Source of the DNA: Arthrobacter_M sp030063245
GTDB taxonomy: Bacteria > Actinomycetota > Actinomycetes > Actinomycetales > Micrococcaceae
Direction of reading: 5' to 3'
DNA length: 64,000 nucleotides
Assembly: GCF_051131705.1 (NCBI RefSeq)
Contig: NZ_CP180316.1
Coordinates: 3,162,001 to 3,226,000, forward strand
Shown: positions 58,758-64,000 of the stretch, in pieces
How positions within the stretch are numbered: the stretch's first letter is position 1
Layout: each line of letters begins with the position of its first letter
Position numbers and translations under genes: made by a program
Notes under the pieces: generated by a model
What the model saw: the letters and a program-made list of their open reading frames with translations, nothing else
What the model was told of the DNA's origin: nothing
Databases searched by the model: none

Positions 58758-59408
58758 CCGGCCAGCGCCGCGAGTCCTGCCAGGGATCAGGCCACAGCGA
58801 CGAGGCCATTCCGGCAGCTTCCAGCACTAGATTGGCGTCCAAGGGCGTCGACGTTTCCAGGACGCCCTGTCCGGCCACGCACAGACAAAACGCAGCCGAC
58901 CCGCGGTCGGCAGGGGCCAGATCCCGAACTCCCGGGTCCAAGTATCCGCATACGGAACGGGCCGTCCCATGCCATCTATCACCGGCGTCGAGACCGGGGG
59001 CTCCAACGGCGCCTCATGCCGGTCGTAAGAGTTCCACGGGGACTCGTCGAGGGCTTTCCCGCGGCGCCCGTCAGAGAACTCCATCCCCCAGCGCAGACCA
59101 CCGGGCCGCACCGCCGCGTTCAGATGCCAAGCGCCTGCAGCTGCCGTTCCGGATCCACCTGACGCACCGCAGCCAGAGCCGTAGCCCGGCCGGCCCGCGT
59201 GGCCCATCGTCGATGCCGAAGCGCCGTAGCCAACCAGCAAGACGCGCGGGTCTTTCGCAACCCGGACCACGTCCATCACAATGCCGCCACCCGGTTCGCG
59301 CAGCGCACAGGGGTCCTGCCCGTCCGCTGGGGCGGACATCACCACCTGGCACCGTTTCTGCTGCCCAATCGGGCACGGAGTGCGTCCGCTGCAGGACGGC
59401 AGGGACAC
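58753..59408 (-). pseudogene. frameshifted hypothetical gene (actinobacterial WPLPPPGPL-type protein)
   Basis: One minus-strand frame encodes LRWGMEFSDGRRG through REFGIWPLPTAGRLRFVCAWPDR. The conserved end of the same protein family (GVLETSTPLDANLVLEAAGM followed by SLWPDPW) is in a different frame, so a single frameshift lies near 58865-58880. Intact relatives are common, uncharacterised actinobacterial proteins. A Gly/Ser/Cys-rich repeat stretch lies in the middle. The 5' limit is uncertain; GTG 59408 is the furthest start. It could also be a sequencing error. Confidence 0.6.
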
Positions 59409-59468
59409 CCTCGGGGCGCCGCGAACGGACCGTCGCGGCGCCGCGAAGCGAATAACGTCGCCCGCGGG

Positions 59469-60173
59469 CTAGGCGGTCAGGCCCAGCTGACTCATCCGTC
59501 GGGAATGGTTCTTGGTCAGCTGGGCCAGGAGCGTGCTGACCTCGTTGCGGGCGGCTGGAAGTTCGTCCTCGATCATCAGGCCGCGCAGGAAGCTGTGCTC
59601 CGTGCCCACGCGCTGGGCCTGTGTCAGGGCTTCCCCCACCAGCCGGCGGCCCCACAACGCCAGCCGGGACGCCAGCCGCGGATCGTCGGCGAGCATTTTC
59701 TTCAGCCGATCCTGGAGCAAGGCGCCGGATTCGTCATTTGTCTGGACGGCGTTGATCACCTCACGCGTCTTTTGATCCAGGAATTCGCTGATGGCCCGGT
59801 AGAAGTCCCCGGAAATGGCATCGACGACGTATGCCTTCATCAGGGACTCGTACCAGTCGGCGGGCCGGGTGCGGTCGTGGAAGGAATCGATGGACGGCTG
59901 GAACGGGCGCATGGCCAGCTCCACGTCCATGTTCATCTCGGCCAGCCGGGCCCTGACAACGTCAAAGTGTTCGAATTCGGTGACGGCCATCCGGCCCAGG
60001 GCGGCGCGGTCATGCAGTGTCGGCGAATAGCGGGCATCGGAGGAGAGCCGCTCGAACGCGGACAACTCGCCGTAGGCGATAACGCCCAAGAGATCCACAA
60101 CAAACTTGTCGTAACGCGCGTTCAGCTCACCTGTGGAGACGTTCGGGGCGGACTCACCCGGCGGGATACTCAT
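59469..60173 (-). CDS. ferritin-like fold protein (MiaE_2 family)
   Basis: 234 residues from ATG 60173. Helices carry carboxylate/His motifs typical of di-iron ferritin-like proteins (AYGELSAFERLS, VTEFEHFDVVRARL). PF13794-type members are sometimes called MiaE-like tRNA hydroxylases, but this function is unproven for the actinobacterial group. The ATG was chosen because upstream sequence belongs to the divergent RNB gene region. Its pairing with a DEAD-box helicase is recalled from other actinobacteria. Confidence 0.9.
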   Translation of the reverse strand: MSIPPGESAPNVSTGELNARYDKFVVDLLGVIAYGELSAFERLSSDARYSPTLHDRAALGRMAVTEFEHFDVVRARLAEMNMDVELAMRPFQPSIDSFHDRTRPADWYESLMKAYVVDAISGDFYRAISEFLDQKTREVINAVQTNDESGALLQDRLKKMLADDPRLASRLALWGRRLVGEALTQAQRVGTEHSFLRGLMIEDELPAARNEVSTLLAQLTKNHSRRMSQLGLTA

Positions 60174-60257
60174 AGAAACTAGGGTAGCGGCTCTGTGATA
60201 GGTGCAGCCCTGTCCCGGCGCTTCACGGGGCGGCACCACGCGGCGGGGCCTGCGGGC

Positions 60258-60263
60258 TAGGCT
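60258..60263 (+). promoter_or_regulatory. -10-like TAGGCT, possible leaderless start for the RNB gene
   Basis: TAGGCT ends six bases before the GTG start at 60270, which would place the transcription start at or next to the start codon. No Shine-Dalgarno sequence is visible. Leaderless mRNAs are common in actinobacteria. Confidence 0.4.
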
Positions 60264-60269
60264 TAGCGG

Positions 60270-61823
60270 GTGCCTTACTCTCACATTGACGTGCACACCA
60301 GCGCCGCCCAGCAGCAGCTTGCCCAGGCGCTGGCGGCCCTGAAGAGCGAATTCAAGCTCCCGGGGCAATTCGAGCAGGACGTGCTGGCGGAAGTCGCGGC
60401 GTCGATCGCCTCCCACCGGCTCCCGGATCTGGACCTCACGGCGCGGCCGTTCCTGACCATCGATCCCCCCGGTTCGATGGATCTTGACCAGGCCCTGTTT
60501 CTGGAAAAGACGGACTGCCTGGAAAAGACGCACCAGCCCGGGGCCGTCGGCGGCTATCTGGTGCATTACGCCATCGCCGACGTCCCCTCCTTCGTCCCCC
60601 CGGGTGGCGCGCTGGACGCGGAAACCCGTTTGCGCGCGCAGACCGTTTATACCCCGGACGGGCGGGTGCCGCTGCATCCGGCGGACATGAGCGAGGGCGC
60701 GGCCAGCCTGTTGCCGGATCGGGTGCGCTCGGCGTTCGTCTGGGAGATTGCGCTCAACGACGCGGGTGAGGCGGTTTCGACGACGGTGCGGCGCGCGGCG
60801 GTCCGCAGCGTCGCCCGGCTGGATTATGAGCAGGCGCAAGCCATTGTCGACGGCGGCGGGCGGGTCCCGGCAGGAACGACCGGCGACGGCGCCGGCCGGC
60901 TCCCGACAGGCACGAACGATGACGCTGCGGTTGCCCGCACGCTTGCGCTGCTCAAGGAAATCGGGCTCAAGCGTATTGCGCTGGAGCACCGGCGGGGAGG
61001 GGCCAGCCTGAACGTGCCGAAACAGGAAGTGGAGTTCGACGGCGGACAGTACAGACTGGTCTTTCGTCCCGCCTTACCCATCGAGGACTGGAACGCGCAG
61101 ATCTCGCTGCTGACCGGCATGGCGGCCGCCGCCCTGATGCTGCAGGCAAAAGTAGGGATTCTGCGCACCATGCCGGAGCCGGACCACGGATCCGTGGACA
61201 GGTACCGGCGGCAGACCATCGCACTGAACAAGCCGTGGCCGGCGGAGATGCCTTACGGGGACTATCTGCGGTCGCTGGACACCGCCGACCCCAAGCAGCT
61301 GTCCCTGATGCACGCCGCCACCTCGCTGTTCCGCGGAGCCGGCTACACTCCCTTTGACGGAACGACGCCCGAGCGCTCCGTCCAGGCCGCCGTCGCCGCG
61401 CCCTACACGCACACGACGGCACCGCTGCGCCGGCTGGTGGACCGTTTTGTGCTGGCCATCTGCGCCGCGCTCAGCGCCGGGGAATCTGTTCCGCAGTGGG
61501 CCCGGGACGCGTTGCCTCATCTGCCGGCTATCATGATGGCCTCCGATCAGCAGGCCGCCAAGGTGGACCGGGCCGCGATAGATACCGTCGAAGCCGCCCT
61601 GCTGAGCACCCACATCGGCAACGAGTTCGACGCCGTCGTCATCAGCGGGCCTAAGACGAATGGAAACGGCAATGCTCCGCCCAGCCCCAGGAGCACTATC
61701 CAGCTCAAGGATCCGGCGGTTTCCGCATACTGCGAAGGTGTGCTGGAGCCCGGAACCAATATCCGCGTCCGGTTACTGCAGGCCGATATCGCCGTCCGGG
61801 CCGTGCTGTTCCGGCAGGTCTGA
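60270..61823 (+). CDS. RNB-domain (RNase II/R-type) ribonuclease
   Basis: 517 residues from GTG 60270. The RNB catalytic core contains TIDPPGSMDLDQAL, with the metal-binding aspartates, and HYAIADVPSFV. YTHTTAPLRRLVDRFVL matches the later RNB motif. It is shorter than E. coli RNase R, lacking clear cold-shock and S1 domains, as is usual for actinobacterial RNB proteins. It degrades RNA 3'-5'. A Gly/Thr/Asp-rich insertion (about 197-218) with repeated PAGTTGDGAGR-like units interrupts it. Confidence 0.93.
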   Translation: MPYSHIDVHTSAAQQQLAQALAALKSEFKLPGQFEQDVLAEVAASIASHRLPDLDLTARPFLTIDPPGSMDLDQALFLEKTDCLEKTHQPGAVGGYLVHYAIADVPSFVPPGGALDAETRLRAQTVYTPDGRVPLHPADMSEGAASLLPDRVRSAFVWEIALNDAGEAVSTTVRRAAVRSVARLDYEQAQAIVDGGGRVPAGTTGDGAGRLPTGTNDDAAVARTLALLKEIGLKRIALEHRRGGASLNVPKQEVEFDGGQYRLVFRPALPIEDWNAQISLLTGMAAAALMLQAKVGILRTMPEPDHGSVDRYRRQTIALNKPWPAEMPYGDYLRSLDTADPKQLSLMHAATSLFRGAGYTPFDGTTPERSVQAAVAAPYTHTTAPLRRLVDRFVLAICAALSAGESVPQWARDALPHLPAIMMASDQQAAKVDRAAIDTVEAALLSTHIGNEFDAVVISGPKTNGNGNAPPSPRSTIQLKDPAVSAYCEGVLEPGTNIRVRLLQADIAVRAVLFRQV

Positions 61824-62127
61824 ACGCGGCCGGAACGCAGGAAACAAGGGTTTTCCCAGCCTGACCCGCTAGACTGGCAGGGTAGACATGGATGCCCGGT
61901 CGTTGATTGATTCCTTTCTGAGTTCAACAAACCCGCCCCTACGCGATCTTATGATGCCGGGCTGCGCGTTCGCAGGAGAACTGCAGCGGCAGCCGGCAAG
62001 CAGTTGTTAGCCCGCGATCGGCTTCCGCTGAATGTGCCGCCTTGGCTGGCTCCGTTCGGTCCCTCAAAGGTACCGGCGTCGAGCCTTGGTCTGCGGCACC
62101 TGAATAGACGAATTGAACGGTAAGCAT
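61824..62127 (+). other. long leader of the DEAD-box helicase gene
   Basis: 304 bases between RNB and the helicase. TAGACT at 61870-61875 is a possible -10 element. A 40-codon frame (61888-62010) preceded by GGCAGGGTAG follows it. Long leaders are common for cold-regulated DEAD-box helicase genes. Confidence 0.45.
61888..62010 (+). CDS. possible 40-residue leader peptide
   Basis: ATG 61888 to TAG 62008-62010 encodes a 40-residue peptide beginning MDARSLIDSFLSSTNPP, with a purine-rich ribosome-binding-site-like GGCAGGGTAG just upstream. No homologue is recognised and it may be chance. If translated, it could influence expression of the helicase 118 bases downstream. Confidence 0.25.
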   Translation: MDARSLIDSFLSSTNPPLRDLMMPGCAFAGELQRQPASSC

Positions 62128-63957
62128 TTGAATACTGAGACTGAAACACAGCTGCATGCGGACAATACCGACGACGAACTCACCGTTGAGGCAACGCTGA
62201 CAACCACCGCGGCGCCGCACCAGGAGGTGGCCCAGACCTTCGCGGACTTCAATGTCCGCGAGGACATTGTGGCCTCGCTGACCGAGGCTGGCATCACCCA
62301 TCCCTTCCCGATCCAATCCATGACGCTGCCGATCGCGCTGGCAGGCCATGACATCATCGGGCAGGCGAAAACCGGTACCGGCAAGACGCTGGGCTTCGGC
62401 ATTCCGGCCCTGCAGCGCGTCGTGGCACCCAAGGATCCGGGCTATGACAAGCTCCCCATCCCGGGGGCACCGCAGGCCATGGTGATTGTGCCGACCCGTG
62501 AACTCGCGGTCCAGGTTGCCAACGACCTGGCCACGGCATCGCGCCAGCGCGGCGCCCGGATCGTCACCATCTACGGCGGACGGGCCTATGAGCCGCAGAT
62601 CGAATCCCTGCAGAAGGGCGTCGAGGTGGTGGTCGGCACCCCCGGCCGCCTGATCGATCTGTACAAGCAGAAACACCTCAATCTCAAGAGCGTCAAGATC
62701 GTGGTGCTGGACGAGGCCGACGAAATGCTGGACCTGGGCTTCCTGCCCGACGTCGAAACGCTGATTGCCGGCACCCCGGCCGTCCGCCAGACGCTGCTGT
62801 TCTCCGCAACCATGCCCGGCGCCGTCGTCGCCATGGCCCGGCGGTACATGACCCAGCCGACGCACATCCGCGCCGCGGACCCGGACGATGAGGGCCTGAC
62901 CAAGCGCGACATCCGCCAGCTCATCTACCGAGCCCACAGCATGGACAAGGCCGAGGTGGTGGCACGGATCCTGCAGTCCCGCGGCCGCGGCCGGACCATC
63001 ATCTTCACGAAAACCAAGCGTACCGCCGCCAAGGTGGCCGACGAGCTGGTGGACCGCGGTTTCGCCGCCGCCGCCATCCACGGCGACCTGGGCCAGGGCG
63101 CGCGCGAGCAGGCGCTTCGCGCCTTCCGCAACAACAAGGTCGACGTGCTCGTGGCCACCGATGTTGCCGCCCGCGGCATCGACGTCGACGACGTCACGCA
63201 CGTAATCAATTATCAGTGCGTCGAGGACGAAAAGATCTACCTGCACCGCGTCGGACGCACCGGCCGTGCCGGCAACAAGGGCACCGCGGTGACTTTCGTG
63301 GACTGGGATGACATGCCCCGCTGGGCCCTGATCAACAAGGCCCTGGGGCTGAATAGTCCGGAGCCGGTGGAGACGTATTCCTCCTCGCCGCACCTGTACG
63401 AGGACCTGGACATCCCCGAGGGCACCAAGGGCCGGTTGCCCCGGAACAAGCGCACACACGCCGGGATCGACGCCGAGGTCCTGGAGGATCTGGGCGAGAC
63501 GGGCAAGCGAAACGCCGCACCTCGCTCCGGCGGACATGGCGGCCGCTCATCGGACAATGGCCGTTCCGGCGCACGGAGCTCCGGCGGACGCGACGGCGCA
63601 CGCTCTGCCTCGGACAGCGTCCGTTCCGGCGGCCGCTCATCGGATAACAACCGTTCAGGCGATAACAACCGTTCAGGCGGTCGCGGCTCCGGCGGACGTG
63701 AGGGCGCACGCTCAGCACCTGACAGCGCCCGCTCCGGCGGCCGCACGGAAACCGCCGGCGACGGCGGCGCTGAGCGCAGCCGCCGTCGTCCGTCCTCCGA
63801 CCCGTCCGACGCCGGAACCACCGGTCCCGTCACTGCGCCCACCGGCAACGACGGCGAAGGCACGACCCAGGCGGCCCGCCCGCGCCGCAACCGCAGCCGG
63901 ACCCGCCGCCGCAACGGCGAGGTTGTGGCCGGCGCCGAGTCGCAGGCAGCCGAGTAG
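62128..63957 (+). CDS. DEAD/DEAH-box ATP-dependent RNA helicase
   Basis: 609 residues from TTG 62128; a TTG at 62113 is the alternative and neither has a strong ribosome-binding site. The Q motif region FADFNVREDIVASL is followed by motif I AKTGTGKT (about 80-87), motif II VLDEADEM, SAT in LLFSATMPG, and HRVGRTGRAG. The last 190 residues are a basic Gly/Ser/Arg/Asp-rich tail of tandem repeats (SSDNGRSG, SGGRDGARSA and similar) ending in an Arg-rich RPRRNRSRTRRRNG. Such tails bind RNA and resemble RhlE/CsdA-type helicases used in ribosome assembly and cold growth. Confidence 0.93.
   Translation: MNTETETQLHADNTDDELTVEATLTTTAAPHQEVAQTFADFNVREDIVASLTEAGITHPFPIQSMTLPIALAGHDIIGQAKTGTGKTLGFGIPALQRVVAPKDPGYDKLPIPGAPQAMVIVPTRELAVQVANDLATASRQRGARIVTIYGGRAYEPQIESLQKGVEVVVGTPGRLIDLYKQKHLNLKSVKIVVLDEADEMLDLGFLPDVETLIAGTPAVRQTLLFSATMPGAVVAMARRYMTQPTHIRAADPDDEGLTKRDIRQLIYRAHSMDKAEVVARILQSRGRGRTIIFTKTKRTAAKVADELVDRGFAAAAIHGDLGQGAREQALRAFRNNKVDVLVATDVAARGIDVDDVTHVINYQCVEDEKIYLHRVGRTGRAGNKGTAVTFVDWDDMPRWALINKALGLNSPEPVETYSSSPHLYEDLDIPEGTKGRLPRNKRTHAGIDAEVLEDLGETGKRNAAPRSGGHGGRSSDNGRSGARSSGGRDGARSASDSVRSGGRSSDNNRSGDNNRSGGRGSGGREGARSAPDSARSGGRTETAGDGGAERSRRRPSSDPSDAGTTGPVTAPTGNDGEGTTQAARPRRNRSRTRRRNGEVVAGAESQAAE
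63531..63770 (+). repeat. Ser/Gly/Arg tandem repeats in the helicase tail
   Basis: Imperfect repeats based on (T)CCGGCGGxCGC and ATAACAACCGTTCAGGCG units encode RSGG, SSDN and GARSA peptides. They are in frame and account for most of the tail length. Confidence 0.75.
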
Positions 63958-64000
63958 CGCCGGGAACTTCGCAGCCGATGACGAGTACGCGATGGCAGCC
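63958..64000. other. window edge
   Basis: 43 bases after the helicase stop; nothing recognisable. Confidence 0.5.

Noticed and set aside
61939..63537. Minus-strand open frame (532 codons) opposite the DEAD-box helicase
   Set aside because: It is antisense to all helicase motifs, and the codon pattern is that of a reverse-complement shadow.

Overview
The window is GC-rich chromosomal DNA of an actinobacterium, most likely a Micrococcaceae member related to Arthrobacter. The evidence is the codon use, the frequent GTG starts, the AdnAB and UvrD2 helicases, the coproporphyrin-dependent heme genes ending in HemQ, a DUF3107 protein and a MoeZ-type E1-rhodanese protein. No complete tRNA or rRNA gene, complete insertion sequence or CRISPR array was seen.

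Bases 1-16.8 kb are a DNA-repair and housekeeping backbone. They hold a DUF2342 zinc-protease-like protein (5' partial), a HEXXH metallopeptidase, a ThiF-fold protein, uvrD2-nudC (minus strand), an APH-fold phosphotransferase (plus), atl-adnA-adnB (minus, each junction overlapping by 4 bases) and a DnaQ-fold exonuclease. Bases 17.1-19.6 kb carry a three-gene polar amino-acid ABC importer, closed by a strong 19-bp hairpin.

Bases 19.7-30.5 kb encode the heme route from glutamyl-tRNA onward: hemE-hemY-hemQ-hemH-hemC-hemD-hemB-hemL on minus, with hemA divergent on plus. HemQ together with HemY and HemH indicates the coproporphyrin-dependent branch. Next come an SDR with an M50-like membrane peptidase, moeZ, a TetR regulator, DUF3107 and a small membrane protein. 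From 36.5 to 40.8 kb lie a pterin-dehydratase/VOC fusion and the thiamine thiazole genes thiO-thiS-thiG under a TPP riboswitch, with thiE divergent. MoeZ probably activates ThiS.

Bases 40.9-59.4 kb are accessory in character. They contain a VapBC toxin-antitoxin pair with a palindromic operator, OsmC, a membrane-anchored esterase, a secreted HNH nuclease with three near-identical 369-bp repeats, a flavin oxidase, a complete four-gene Wadjet (JetABCD) plasmid-defence operon, an acyltransferase and an LLM-class monooxygenase. Gene debris lies between them: an aldo/keto reductase fragment, a frameshifted DinB/DUF664 fragment, a tRNA 3' half and a frameshifted hypothetical gene. The backbone resumes at 59.5 kb with a ferritin-like MiaE_2 protein, an RNB-domain ribonuclease and a DEAD-box helicase.

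A feature running through the window is short in-frame low-complexity insertions (Gly/Ala/Ser/Thr/Asp-rich, sometimes visibly tandem-duplicated) inside otherwise conserved enzymes.
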